In this document: one piece after another, positions 10,766 through 19,691 of the stretch
Layout: every line of letters begins with the position of its first letter
Position numbering within the stretch: the stretch's first letter is position 1
Assembly: GCA_026994225.1 (NCBI GenBank)
Contig: JALWRI010000088.1
Span: 101,395-165,394 of the forward strand
Length of the DNA: 64,000 nt
Source of the DNA: Gammaproteobacteria bacterium
GTDB lineage: Bacteria; Pseudomonadota; Gammaproteobacteria; GRL18
Direction of reading: 5' to 3'
The notes under the pieces: generated by a model
The model's input: the letters and a program-made list of their open reading frames with translations, nothing else
What the model was told of the DNA's origin: nothing
Database searches by the model: none
Made by a program: the position numbers and the translations under genes

Positions 10766-11343
10766 TAAGAAAAAAATACAACATATCGCAACGTCCACGG
10801 GGCTTTACTTTATTAGAAGTATTAGTAGCTGTCTTTATTTTATCAGTAGGTTTATTAGGTATTGCTAATTTACAAATGTTAGGATTAACATATAACCAAA
10901 ATGCTTACTACCGTTCTCAGGCGATACAACTTGCCTATGATATAACGGAACGGATGCGTATGAATCAAGATGGGGTAGATGCAGCTGCATACGATAATAT
11001 TACCTTAACCTCTCTTCCTGGTGAGGTAGATTGTAATAACTCTGCTTGTGATGCTAGTCAGTTGGCTTCCTATGATTTATATCAATGGGCGGTACGAATT
11101 TTTGGTATTGATCAAAATAGTAATGGTAATTATAGCGATAGTGGTGATATTTATCCGGCTTTACCGAATATAACAGGTATCGTAACGACTGCAAAAATTA
11201 CCAATAATGGCAGTAAATTATTTACTATCATGTTAAGTTGGGGCGAAAAAGAGGGAGCGGATAAAACTAAAACAGCAGAAAAAGATTTACTGTTTGCTGA
11301 AAATTTTGTACAGCGTAGTGTTGAGGTGTATTTACAATTATGA
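10756..11343 (+). CDS. pilV: Type IV pilus modification/minor pilin PilV
   Basis: Minor pilin of 195 residues. The prepilin site PRG|FTLLEVLVAVFILSVG (cleavage after Gly16, Glu at +5) leads into a single N-terminal helix. The motif GLLGIANLQMLGLTYNQNAYYRSQAIQLAYDI is partly visible and is typical of PilV, including the 'YRSQA' segment. The gene overlaps fimT at its start and pilW at its end (ATGA-type junction), implying translational coupling. Confidence 0.9.
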   Translation: MSIIRKKYNISQRPRGFTLLEVLVAVFILSVGLLGIANLQMLGLTYNQNAYYRSQAIQLAYDITERMRMNQDGVDAAAYDNITLTSLPGEVDCNNSACDASQLASYDLYQWAVRIFGIDQNSNGNYSDSGDIYPALPNITGIVTTAKITNNGSKLFTIMLSWGEKEGADKTKTAEKDLLFAENFVQRSVEVYLQL

Positions 11344-12332
11344 ATAAACTAATACATAAGTATCAAGGTTTTTCCATCACCGAAATATTGGTTACTATGG
11401 TAATAGGGTTGGTATTGATGACTGGAATAATTAATATTTTTATCGGTAGCAAAAGAACCTATAAGATGAACGATGAACTGGTTCATTTTCAAGAAAACGG
11501 GCGATATATTGTAGAGCGTATGGGTATTGAATTACGTATGGCAGGGCATGCTGCTTGTGTTGATATACAAGAGCGAGGTATTAACTTTACTAGTGCCTTT
11601 GATGATGATTCAATACGTTTTTATCGGACACCTGTAAATGGTTTTGAAGGGGTTATTAATCCTTCTCTACCTACTGCTGCATCTGGAATGAATACAGGTA
11701 AGCTGAGTCCAACTCCTATTTCTGGTTCTGATATTATTTCTATTCAATATGCGTCTAAAGATATTGTACAGATGAGTGAAGATATGTCCACAGCGAGTGA
11801 TGCCATTAAAGTAGATAACAGCAGCGGAAAATTAGGAGTAGTAAATAATAATGAAATATTATTAGTGGCAGATTGTCGTGATGCTGATATTTTTTTAGTA
11901 GGGGGTGCATCAGAAAATGCAGGTATAGTAACGATAGATCCTCAATACAATTTAACTAAACCCTATGCGAAAGATGTGGATGGTATGTGGCCTACAGTAA
12001 TGCGTTTTGTTTCTAATACTTATTTTGTAGCACCCGGAACATCAGGTAATGCGTTATATCGCCGTGATAATATTAATGATAAGACGGTAAAACTTTTTGA
12101 TGGGATTGAAACTATGGATGTGTTATACGGTGTTAATACTGGGGCTGGAACACAATATATGGATGCAAATACTGCTTTAGCATTGATGGATAATGTGGAA
12201 AGTGTGCGAGTAGAATTTATTTTACGATCTTTAAATAAAGTGGAGATAGTAAAAGCCAGCGAGACAGTGAAAGAATATATTTATCGTCCATTTGTTGCAA
12301 CAGTTAAATTACGCAATAGGGGGGTAATATGA
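11340..12332 (+). CDS. pilW: Type IV pilus minor pilin PilW
   Basis: Minor pilin of 330 residues with the prepilin signal KYQG|FSITEILVTMVIGLVL (cleavage after Gly10, Glu at +5). It is followed by a long beta-rich globular domain as in PilW proteins, including the early FQENGRYIVERMGIELRMAG segment characteristic of the family. Four bases overlap with both neighbours (pilV upstream, pilX downstream), so the minor pilins are probably made in fixed ratios. Confidence 0.9.
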   Translation: MNKLIHKYQGFSITEILVTMVIGLVLMTGIINIFIGSKRTYKMNDELVHFQENGRYIVERMGIELRMAGHAACVDIQERGINFTSAFDDDSIRFYRTPVNGFEGVINPSLPTAASGMNTGKLSPTPISGSDIISIQYASKDIVQMSEDMSTASDAIKVDNSSGKLGVVNNNEILLVADCRDADIFLVGGASENAGIVTIDPQYNLTKPYAKDVDGMWPTVMRFVSNTYFVAPGTSGNALYRRDNINDKTVKLFDGIETMDVLYGVNTGAGTQYMDANTALALMDNVESVRVEFILRSLNKVEIVKASETVKEYIYRPFVATVKLRNRGVI

Positions 12333-12808
12333 TGAAACGACAACAATTTAGTTTTGAAGAGAGGGTGAGGCAGCGTGGAGCAGTATTATTTATCAGTATG
12401 ATGTTATTATTAGTGATGACGGTTTTAGGTTTTTCAGCGATGAAAAATGCAACATTGGAAGCGAAAATAGCAAATAATTTCAATCAACGTAGTGTAACAT
12501 TTCAAGCAGCTGATAGTGCATTAAAAAATATGTCAATTAAAGAGGTAGCAAAAGAGGCATTGGTTTCTACAAGTAAGGTTTCCCAAGATAAAACTGTTAC
12601 GATGCCAAAAAGTGGGTTAATAAGCACTGGACGGGTACGTTATTTAAGTTCTGCTCCTGCTATGGGAACATCACTGGGTTTATTTACTACCTACCATTTT
12701 AATTTTACGGGGAAAGGGGTAATACCTAATCCAGAAGATAATAGTAAAAATATTTCTCGCATCCTAGTGTCTAAAGGTGGCTATATTTTTGCTCCAAAAT
12801 CTAATTGA
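12329..12808 (+). CDS. pilX: Type IV pilus assembly protein PilX
   Basis: Minor pilin of 159 residues. After a basic leader ending RQRG, the hydrophobic helix AVLFISMMLLLVMTVLGFSA follows the PilX N-terminal pattern, and the ATLEAKIANN segment after it is typical of the family. The first mature residue is Ala rather than Phe, which is normal for PilX. The short C-terminal domain has no obvious enzymatic motif. It sits between pilW (overlap) and pilY1 (14-base gap). Confidence 0.88.
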   Translation: MMKRQQFSFEERVRQRGAVLFISMMLLLVMTVLGFSAMKNATLEAKIANNFNQRSVTFQAADSALKNMSIKEVAKEALVSTSKVSQDKTVTMPKSGLISTGRVRYLSSAPAMGTSLGLFTTYHFNFTGKGVIPNPEDNSKNISRILVSKGGYIFAPKSN

Positions 12809-12822
12809 GTTAGCAGGTTAGA

Positions 12823-15800
12823 ATGATGAAAATAGAAAACATATTTATATCTAATACTTTTAAATATTTATTCATATTGTTGATAAGTTTTTCTACTTTT
12901 GCAGATGATACCGAGATTTTTTTTGGTGGGTCGCAAACAGAAACAAAAGAAATACAACCTAATATTATGTTTATTATTGATACATCTGGTTCTATGTCGA
13001 GTAAGGATAATGGACCGACAAGTCGCTTAGATAGGGTGAAAGAGGCTTTGTATAGTATATTAGATAGTGTGAGTAATATTAATCTGGGTTTAATGCGTTT
13101 TAATAATCCAGGTGGACCTGTTGTTTATCCGGTAGTAGACATTGATGGTTATGCTTGTGAAGTAGATGGAGATTGTTCTGCATTAACACCAATGGAATCA
13201 ACCCGTATCACTGCTAATAATGATGATGCAGAAGAAGCAACTGATACGACCGTTAATTTGTCTAATACTACCTTAACGTTAGATACAACAAAAACTGTAG
13301 GGTTGCACTTTACTAATGTGAATATTCCGCAAGGTGTTACCATTAAAAGTGCGAATATCCGTTTCACCGCCAATAATAATGATTCTAGTACAACATTGGT
13401 TACTATTACGGGTGAATTAGTGGATACGTCTGCAGCATTTACTGCAAGTAAGCAAGATTTATCAGTACGTAATAAAACGGCTGCATCAGTTAATTGGTCT
13501 ATTCCTGCATGGGTGGCTAATGTGAGTGATAGTGCGCAAACATCGGAAGATATCACCAGTATTATACAAGAAATTGTATCACAATCTGGTTGGTGTGGAG
13601 GTAATAATTTATCATTGTTTTTGACCACCACACAAGGCACTCGTATTGCCAAATCTTATGAAGGATCAGTAGGTGAAGCACCTTTATTATCAATTACTTA
13701 TGATGCAACTGTTATTCCATCAGGAGCAGGAGGATGCAGCAATGTAACAACAACTAATACTATAGCTGCGAACGCAGATGATGCGAGAGAAAAAACAGAC
13801 AACAAAACGGATAATAATGATAGTTATTTACGTTTTTATAAAAGCAGTAAAACCAAATTAAATGCTACTCGCTTTACGGAAGTTAAAATACCTAAGAATG
13901 CAACTATTAGTGAAGCATATTTTGAAATGCATATTCAAGATGAAAAGAAAAATGGTTCAGTGGTAATGAAAATACAAGGAGAAAATACAGGTAATTCAGA
14001 AGTATTCAAAACGGGTAGTAGTAATAAAAAGAATATTAGCAGTCGTTCCAAAATAGGTAATATAGATTGGACTATACCTGCTAGTGCAAATACTGGAGAT
14101 ATTATTAAAAGTCCTGATATAAGTAGTATTGTACAAACTATTGTTAATAATTCGGGATGGGCTTCAAATAATGCGATGAGTTTTTTCTTTACCTATCAAT
14201 CAGGTTCTGGAAAAAAACGTATCACTACCAGGGAGAGTGATCCACTGAATGCGCCTCGACTGGTTATTAAAGCTCAGGGAAATATCACTTCCGGAATTGC
14301 TCTTCCGACTAATAGAGATAGCCTGCGAGGAATTATTGATCAATTTTATCCTACAGGTTGGACCCCTATTGTGAGTGTATTGTATGAAGCGGGTTTAGCT
14401 TTTCAGGGACAGCCTTTAATGCATGGAGACATTCGAGGAAATCCCGCTAGATCAAGTTATCGGGTATCACATCCTGCATCTTATACGGGAGGGACCGTGT
14501 ATCGTCCAGCAGGTTGTACTGATAGCAATTTAAATAGTTCTACATGTACAGGAGAAAAAATAAATGGTAATCCTGTGTATATTTCACCTATGGGATTAGT
14601 TTCTGAGGGAGGAAATTATGAAACGGTTGATGATCAACAATGTCAGCGTAATTTTATTGTACTATTAAGTGATGGTGCGGCAAATTCACCCAATACTGAA
14701 ACTATTACTGCAATTAAAGCACTAACAGGTGATAGTTATAGTGTTAATGGCTATTGTCAAGATAGCTCTGGGAAAGAATGTGGTCCAGAGTTGACTCGCT
14801 ACTGGTATGATAATGATTTAATGAGTTCGGTACCAGGTAAACAAAATATTGTAACTTATACGATTGGGTTATATGAAACTGGATCATGGTATAAAAAGGT
14901 AGCAGAGAATGGAGGGGGGAAATTCTTTATAGCTGGTGCTGGAGATGCAGGAGAAATCATGGGTATTTTTGAGACGATATTGCGTGAAATTATTTCTGTG
15001 GATACGACTTTTGTTTCACCAGGTGCTACGGTAAATCAGTTTAATCGTTTAAATCATCGTAATGATGTTTTCTTTTCCCTGTTTAAGCCTTCTGAGCGGG
15101 TGCAATGGGATGGAAATGTGAAGAAATATAAATTAAAAAATATTAGTACTGATAGTAAAGATAATGCTGTTGTAGTGGATGTGAATGATCATCCGGCAGT
15201 TGATGAGGATACTGGTTTTTTCTTTGATAATGCACAAAGTTGGTGGTCAAATGTAGTGGATGGTTCAAGTGTAAACCTGGGCGGGGTTGCAGAAAAAATT
15301 CCTGATTCTAATACACGTAAAAGTAGTGGTAAGGTCTGGACGTATTACAATGGTGCAATGCTGCAAATCCATGAAAATAATAAATCGGTGTTAACTAAAG
15401 CAATGTTAGGTATTGCAAGCACTGAATCAGATACTTACCATACTAACGTTTTAAAGTGGATTCGTGGTGTAGATGTTAAAGATAAGGATGGTGATGGAAA
15501 TACATCTGAGATTCGTCCTTGGATGTCTGATCCATTACATTCTACACCAGGTTTAATAACGTATGGAGGAACGGATGAAAAGCCTGAGTTACGTCTATTT
15601 GTGGGTAGTAACGATGGTTATTTTCGCATAATAGATGTATCTAACAGTATGGATGCGAATGGTACAGGACAAGAAGTGTTTGCTTTTATGCCAAAATCAT
15701 TATTACTAAATCAAAATACTTATTACTCTGATTCGGTAGCAGAACATCCTTATGGGGTTGATGGTGCTATTACTTTCTGGGTAGAGGATAAGAATGGAGA

Positions 15801-17091
15801 TAAACAAATTGAATCAGCTGATGGAGATCAGGTATTTACCTATTTTGGATTGCGCCGTGGTGGTAGAAATTATTACGCATTAGATACAACAGATCCTGTA
15901 AATAGTAAGGTAAAATGGATAATTGAAGGAGGTACTGGTGATTTTAAAGAACTGGGGGAAAGTTGGTCTAAGATGCAATTAGCCAAAATTAAATTGGGTA
16001 ATAGTAAAAAAGATGTATTAATTTTTGCAGCGGGTTATTCTAATGATCAAGATCAAGCCGAAACAAGGACAACTGACACAGTTGGTCGTGGTATTTATAT
16101 CGTTGATGCAAATACAGGGCAACGTTTATGGTATGGTGGTCCGGCAGATAGTGCAGATTCACCAACCACAACATTTGCAGATATGAAATACAGTATTCCT
16201 GCAGATATTACTGTAATTGACACTACCGGAGACGGATTAGCTGATCAAATGTATGTTGGTGATATGGGGGGGCAAATATGGCGTTTTGATATTGCAAATG
16301 GTGCATCTTCTTGGAATAGTATGGTTACTGGAAGTGTCATTGCTGAATTTAGTGTAGATAATGATAAAAAGAATAATCGCCGTTTCTTTTATCCACCGGA
16401 TGTAGCTATGTCTGCTTCTAATGGTCAGCGTATTTTAACTATTGCAATAGGATCAGGTTGGCGTAGTCATCCTTTGGATGATGTAGTAGAGGATCGCTTA
16501 TATGTACTGAAAAGTATGGATGTGTTTTCAGCACCTATGGAAAATGGTAGTATTACGTATCCTTCCAAATTAACCGAATTGATGTTGGCCGATGTTAGCA
16601 GTGGGATTCCTGTTAGTGGTGATCAAAAAACTTACCTGGATAATAATGGTTGGTATTTACGTATGAATAATGGCGGTGTTGTAGGTGAAAAAATTATTTC
16701 CAAGGGTATTACATTTAACAATCAAGTCTTGTTTACCAGCTTTATTCCTCAATCAGTATCTAGTGCTTGTGAAGCGGCACAGGGTGGAGGACGTTTATAT
16801 ATAGTGGATTTAGCAACAGGTAAGGCAACTCTGAAGCTTAATGTTAATGGTTTGAGTGGTATTAGTGAATTTGGCGAAGATCGCTATATTGATCTTAAAC
16901 ATGGTGGTATTCCCCCTGAACCGGCAATACTCTACCCTGATGGTGATGATGGTCCGGTTGTATTGGTGGGTACAGAATCACCCTTAAGCTCTGAACAGTT
17001 AGATAGTTTAGCTCCTCCAAATGGAGTGCAATCTACTTACTGGAGAGAATCAGGGGAGTATTGGAATACAGGAGAAGAATACAGTGATTAA
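12823..17091 (+). CDS. pilY1: Type IV pilus tip adhesin/assembly factor PilY1 with duplicated inserted domain
   Basis: Secreted pilus-tip protein of 1422 residues. A signal peptide ends near residue 27 (TFA|DD). A von Willebrand A domain starts with the MIDAS motif DTSGS (D53, S55, S57). The partner Thr lies in GWTP (about 514) and the Asp in LLSDG (about 617), so the vWA fold is split by an insertion. The insertion holds two homologous blocks, about 127-295 and 307-485, each opening with a 'N.DDA.E.TD' element and closing with 'P.L.I....'. The C-terminal half is the PilY1 beta-propeller with calcium-loop motifs DKDGDGN (887-893) and DTTGDGLAD (1133-1141). The latter corresponds to the known PilY1 Ca2+ site. 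It ends by overlapping the pilE start. Confidence 0.93.
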   Translation: MMKIENIFISNTFKYLFILLISFSTFADDTEIFFGGSQTETKEIQPNIMFIIDTSGSMSSKDNGPTSRLDRVKEALYSILDSVSNINLGLMRFNNPGGPVVYPVVDIDGYACEVDGDCSALTPMESTRITANNDDAEEATDTTVNLSNTTLTLDTTKTVGLHFTNVNIPQGVTIKSANIRFTANNNDSSTTLVTITGELVDTSAAFTASKQDLSVRNKTAASVNWSIPAWVANVSDSAQTSEDITSIIQEIVSQSGWCGGNNLSLFLTTTQGTRIAKSYEGSVGEAPLLSITYDATVIPSGAGGCSNVTTTNTIAANADDAREKTDNKTDNNDSYLRFYKSSKTKLNATRFTEVKIPKNATISEAYFEMHIQDEKKNGSVVMKIQGENTGNSEVFKTGSSNKKNISSRSKIGNIDWTIPASANTGDIIKSPDISSIVQTIVNNSGWASNNAMSFFFTYQSGSGKKRITTRESDPLNAPRLVIKAQGNITSGIALPTNRDSLRGIIDQFYPTGWTPIVSVLYEAGLAFQGQPLMHGDIRGNPARSSYRVSHPASYTGGTVYRPAGCTDSNLNSSTCTGEKINGNPVYISPMGLVSEGGNYETVDDQQCQRNFIVLLSDGAANSPNTETITAIKALTGDSYSVNGYCQDSSGKECGPELTRYWYDNDLMSSVPGKQNIVTYTIGLYETGSWYKKVAENGGGKFFIAGAGDAGEIMGIFETILREIISVDTTFVSPGATVNQFNRLNHRNDVFFSLFKPSERVQWDGNVKKYKLKNISTDSKDNAVVVDVNDHPAVDEDTGFFFDNAQSWWSNVVDGSSVNLGGVAEKIPDSNTRKSSGKVWTYYNGAMLQIHENNKSVLTKAMLGIASTESDTYHTNVLKWIRGVDVKDKDGDGNTSEIRPWMSDPLHSTPGLITYGGTDEKPELRLFVGSNDGYFRIIDVSNSMDANGTGQEVFAFMPKSLLLNQNTYYSDSVAEHPYGVDGAITFWVEDKNGDKQIESADGDQVFTYFGLRRGGRNYYALDTTDPVNSKVKWIIEGGTGDFKELGESWSKMQLAKIKLGNSKKDVLIFAAGYSNDQDQAETRTTDTVGRGIYIVDANTGQRLWYGGPADSADSPTTTFADMKYSIPADITVIDTTGDGLADQMYVGDMGGQIWRFDIANGASSWNSMVTGSVIAEFSVDNDKKNNRRFFYPPDVAMSASNGQRILTIAIGSGWRSHPLDDVVEDRLYVLKSMDVFSAPMENGSITYPSKLTELMLADVSSGIPVSGDQKTYLDNNGWYLRMNNGGVVGEKIISKGITFNNQVLFTSFIPQSVSSACEAAQGGGRLYIVDLATGKATLKLNVNGLSGISEFGEDRYIDLKHGGIPPEPAILYPDGDDGPVVLVGTESPLSSEQLDSLAPPNGVQSTYWRESGEYWNTGEEYSD

Positions 17092-17503
17092 AGTGATAGA
17101 TTTATTTTTTCAGCAAAAACAGCAGGGTTTCACTTTAATAGAAATCATGATAGTGGTAGCCATTATTGGTTTACTTGCTGCGATTGCATATCCTTCATAC
17201 ACGGATAATGTGCGTAAGGGGAGGCGTACTGATGCAACAGCTTCATTAACCGATGCAGCACAGCGGATGGAACGCTGTTATATCAGTAGTAATACCTATA
17301 CAGGTTGTGCGCCGGCAAGTTATGAATCCCCAGAAGGATTTTATGATATTAGTTTTGCAACCACTGCAACGACATATCTTATAACAGCAACAGCTAAAGG
17401 TGCGCAAAGTAGTGATAATAAATGTGATACCTTTACTTTAAGTAATACGGGATTGCAAGGTTCAACTGGTTCGGCTACGGCTGCAATTTGTTGGGGAGGA
17501 TAG
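17084..17503 (+). CDS. pilE: Type IV pilin PilE
   Basis: Pilin-family protein closing the minor-pilin cluster, as in Pseudomonas-type loci. The prepilin site QKQQG|FTLIEIMIVVAIIGLLAAIA carries Glu at +5. Cysteine pairs (CYISSNTYTGC, and one near the C-terminus) suggest disulfide loops. The start is inferred to be the GTG at 17084, which overlaps the pilY1 stop. AGGAG lies nine bases upstream, and a GTG at 17093 is the alternative. That gives 139 residues with a 15-residue leader. The longer frame from 17021 lies inside pilY1 and is unlikely. Confidence 0.85.
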   Translation: MIKVIDLFFQQKQQGFTLIEIMIVVAIIGLLAAIAYPSYTDNVRKGRRTDATASLTDAAQRMERCYISSNTYTGCAPASYESPEGFYDISFATTATTYLITATAKGAQSSDNKCDTFTLSNTGLQGSTGSATAAICWGG

Positions 17504-17567
17504 AGGTTCGATTAATATTAAAATTTATACCTTTTTTAAATTATGCTATCCTGTTCCTGGCGGAAAA

Positions 17568-18353
17568 TCACTTTCCTGGTTCATACTTACTTAAAGTATG
17601 CCGTCCTCTGTCGGGATCCTTTTTTTGCAATGGATGGATCAATAAAGGTATGAGTTCAGATAATGTCTGTACAATGTAATGCGGTCTATGGGGTATTTCT
17701 TTGGGCCAGGCTTTTGGGTTAGTATGGTGGTTTACCCAAATACTGGCAGTTTGGAGAGTGTGGACGCTATCAATATCTAAATACGGATCATCACCAATAT
17801 GTATGCAATATTTGGGTAAAGTTTTAGCTTTTTTATAGGCTTGCAAATAAATATCGGGGTTAGGTTTTGCTACACCGGCTTGGGTAGGAGATAAAGAAAA
17901 ATCAAAATATTTATCAAGACCTATCGTCTTAATGCAAGCATTACCATTAGTGATAGCGATGAGTGTGTAGTGTTTTTTTAATATCTCTAATACCTCTATG
18001 GTATCAGGATAAAAAGTGACCTGATTACGTGCTTTAATAAATATCTCAAATCCTTTTTCAACAAGCTGATGAGAATAGTGAAATTGTTTTGCTAATAGAG
18101 AAAGAGAATATTTACGTAGCCAAGTTAAATCCTGTGCAGGTATTGGATGCTGCTGTTTTATTTTTTTACGTAATTGATAATAATCTTGTATGGAATAAGA
18201 TTGTGTAATGCAAGGATAATATTGTTGCAGCCACTGATAAAGGGTATCTTCTGCTCTAAGAATAGTGGGCATACCTGGCCATAAGGTATCATCTAGGTCA
18301 AAAGAAATAAGGTGTCTATCAGTAAATAAAGAAGACATGCAAGTATAGAACAC
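17568..18353 (-). CDS. yigB: HAD-superfamily phosphatase, YigB-like
   Basis: HAD-IA hydrolase of 261 residues. Motif I is FDLDDT with nucleophile D19 and acid/base D21. Motif II is AITNGNA, and the motif IV region is HIGDDPYLDIDS. The N-terminal run (FDLDDTLW...ILRAE) and the TNGNA segment resemble E. coli YigB. YigB removes phosphate from the riboflavin precursor ARPP and from FMN. Substrate assignment here is by resemblance only. The last 18 or so residues are basic and look like a run-on past the family's normal end. An internal Met at residue 6 is an alternative start. It lies just downstream of tRNA-Asp on the same strand. Confidence 0.7.
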   Translation of the reverse strand: MFYTCMSSLFTDRHLISFDLDDTLWPGMPTILRAEDTLYQWLQQYYPCITQSYSIQDYYQLRKKIKQQHPIPAQDLTWLRKYSLSLLAKQFHYSHQLVEKGFEIFIKARNQVTFYPDTIEVLEILKKHYTLIAITNGNACIKTIGLDKYFDFSLSPTQAGVAKPNPDIYLQAYKKAKTLPKYCIHIGDDPYLDIDSVHTLQTASIWVNHHTNPKAWPKEIPHRPHYIVQTLSELIPLLIHPLQKKDPDRGRHTLSKYEPGK

Positions 18354-18369
18354 TAATGGCTAGAAAATG

Positions 18370-18446
18370 TGGCGGAGCGGACGGGACTCGAACCCGCGAC
18401 CCCCGGCGTGACAGGCCGGTATTCTAACCAACTGAACTACCGCTCC
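18370..18446 (-). tRNA. tRNA-Asp (GTC)
   Basis: Reading the minus strand gives a complete cloverleaf. The acceptor stem is GGAGCGG paired with CCGCTCC, the D-arm contains AGTTCAGTTGGTTAGA, and the anticodon loop CTGTCAC holds GTC. The T-arm is GGGTTCGAGTCCC. The discriminator is G and the 3' CCA is encoded. It is nearly identical in pattern to E. coli tRNA-Asp. It is a single gene, 77 bases long. Confidence 0.97.
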
Positions 18447-18458
18447 AAAAGAGCGCAA

Positions 18459-18487
18459 ATTATAACAAAATTATCTTTATTTGACCA
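18459..18487 (-). promoter_or_regulatory. Sigma-70 promoter of tRNA-Asp with GC-rich discriminator
   Basis: On the minus strand TGGTCA (18487-18482, four of six matches to the -35 consensus) lies 17 bases before a perfect TATAAT (18464-18459). It is followed by TTGCGCTC just before the tRNA. A GC-rich discriminator is the hallmark of stable-RNA promoters inhibited by ppGpp and DksA. DksA itself is encoded 3.3 kb away. The transcription start is inferred to lie near 18452. Confidence 0.75.
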
Positions 18488-18632
18488 GTACTATTTATAG
18501 AAAAAATAAGAATTATTCTAATGATCAAAAATTCCTTATAATTTTCTTGGGATGCTTTGTTTAACGTTCTAAGAATATGCTATGCTATGGCTATTATCTG
18601 TTTATTTTTACCTAAAAAGGAAGGGTTACGCT

Positions 18633-19256
18633 GTGTTGGAAATGATTACTGCTGGTGGTTGGGTTATGATCCCCATTTTATTGTGTTCTGTCATTGCTTT
18701 GACTATTATTTTGGAACGTTTTATTGCCTTGCGAGGAAATCGTATCGCACCTAAAAAATTACTTTCAGAGATATGGCAATTACATAAAAGTAATCAATTA
18801 ACGAATGAAGCCATTCAGCGTATTGCTAAAGAATCGCCATTAGGACGAGTGTTAGCGGCTGGATTAATTAATATGCACCATGATAGAGAAGTGATGAAAG
18901 AAAGTATCGAGGAGATGGGAAGGCAAGTTGTGCATGATTTAGAACGTTTTCTTAATGCCTTGGGAACGATTGCAGCAATATCTCCTTTATTAGGTTTGTT
19001 AGGAACGGTATTAGGTATGATTAAGGTTTTTGCAGTGATTACCGAAGTAGGTGTGGGTAATCCAGGGGTATTGGCAGGTGGTATTTCTGAGGCATTAGTT
19101 ACCACAGCAGCAGGTTTAACCGTAGCCATCCCCGCATTGATATTTCATCGTTATTTTATGCGTAGAATTGATGATTTAGTCGTTAAAATGGAAGAACAAG
19201 CGGTAAAATTAGTGGAAGTCATTCATGGTAAGCGTGAACAAACCGAGGAGTTATAG
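18633..19256 (+). CDS. exbB: MotA/TolQ/ExbB proton-channel family protein
   Basis: Inner-membrane stator subunit that uses the proton gradient to energise a TonB/TolA-type partner. It has about 207 residues and three transmembrane segments, with family signatures LLGLLGTVLGMIKVF and the following Ala/Gly-rich helix (ALVTTAAGLTVAIPALI). The start is inferred as the GTG at 18633. AGGAAGG lies eight bases upstream, and the resulting N-terminus MLEMITAGGWVMIPIL matches the family. The ATG at 18582 has no ribosome site. It is the first gene of exbB-exbD-lpxK-ycaR-kdsB, an order also seen in Pseudomonas. Confidence 0.88.
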   Translation: MLEMITAGGWVMIPILLCSVIALTIILERFIALRGNRIAPKKLLSEIWQLHKSNQLTNEAIQRIAKESPLGRVLAAGLINMHHDREVMKESIEEMGRQVVHDLERFLNALGTIAAISPLLGLLGTVLGMIKVFAVITEVGVGNPGVLAGGISEALVTTAAGLTVAIPALIFHRYFMRRIDDLVVKMEEQAVKLVEVIHGKREQTEEL

Positions 19257-19258
19257 TT

Positions 19259-19672
19259 GTGAATTTACGTTCTCGTCGTACAGAAGATTTATCACTTAAT
19301 GTTACCCCTTTAATTGATGTGGTATTTCTGTTACTCATCTTTTTTATGATTACTACGACTTTTGATCATGAATCAGAGCTTAAAATTGAGTTACCTGAGG
19401 CAAAAGGAAAAGTTGATCAGCAAAAGAAAGATAAAATCTCTATTGTGATTGATGCCTCAGGGAAATTTACAGTAGAGGGTAAAGAAGTAGTAAATACCCA
19501 TGCAGAAACATTAAAACGGGTGTTACATAAAGTAGCAGGAGATCAAGAAAATCCACGCATTATTATTAGTGGGGATAAAGCTGCACCGCATCAATCTATT
19601 ATGACAGCTATGAGTGCGGCACAGCAATTAGGTTTTACCCGTCTTACCTTTGCTGCAATACAACCGCAATAA
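19259..19672 (+). CDS. exbD: ExbD/TolR biopolymer transport protein
   Basis: Partner of the upstream ExbB-like channel, 137 residues with a GTG start. It has one N-terminal transmembrane helix carrying the essential proton-binding Asp (NVTPLIDVVFLLLIFFMITT, D20), then a periplasmic domain ending LGFTRLTFAA as in the family. GAGGAG precedes the GTG, and only two bases separate it from the exbB stop. No tonB or tolA is in view, so the energised partner is unknown. Confidence 0.92.
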   Translation: MNLRSRRTEDLSLNVTPLIDVVFLLLIFFMITTTFDHESELKIELPEAKGKVDQQKKDKISIVIDASGKFTVEGKEVVNTHAETLKRVLHKVAGDQENPRIIISGDKAAPHQSIMTAMSAAQQLGFTRLTFAAIQPQ

Positions 19673-19691
19673 GCTATTTATTTATTGTTGT

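Noticed and set aside
13149..13652. 167-residue minus-strand frame inside pilY1
   Set aside because: Low-complexity Val/Ser/Ala composition is the mirror of the Asn/Asp/Thr-rich PilY1 segment. The plus-strand frame is continuous and recognisable.
17488..17679. 63-residue plus-strand frame after pilE
   Set aside because: It overlaps the 3' end of the YigB-like gene on the other strand and has no supporting signal.
18557..18754. 65-residue frame over the exbB start
   Set aside because: Alternative frame of the ExbB coding region. The ExbB frame has a ribosome site and family motifs.
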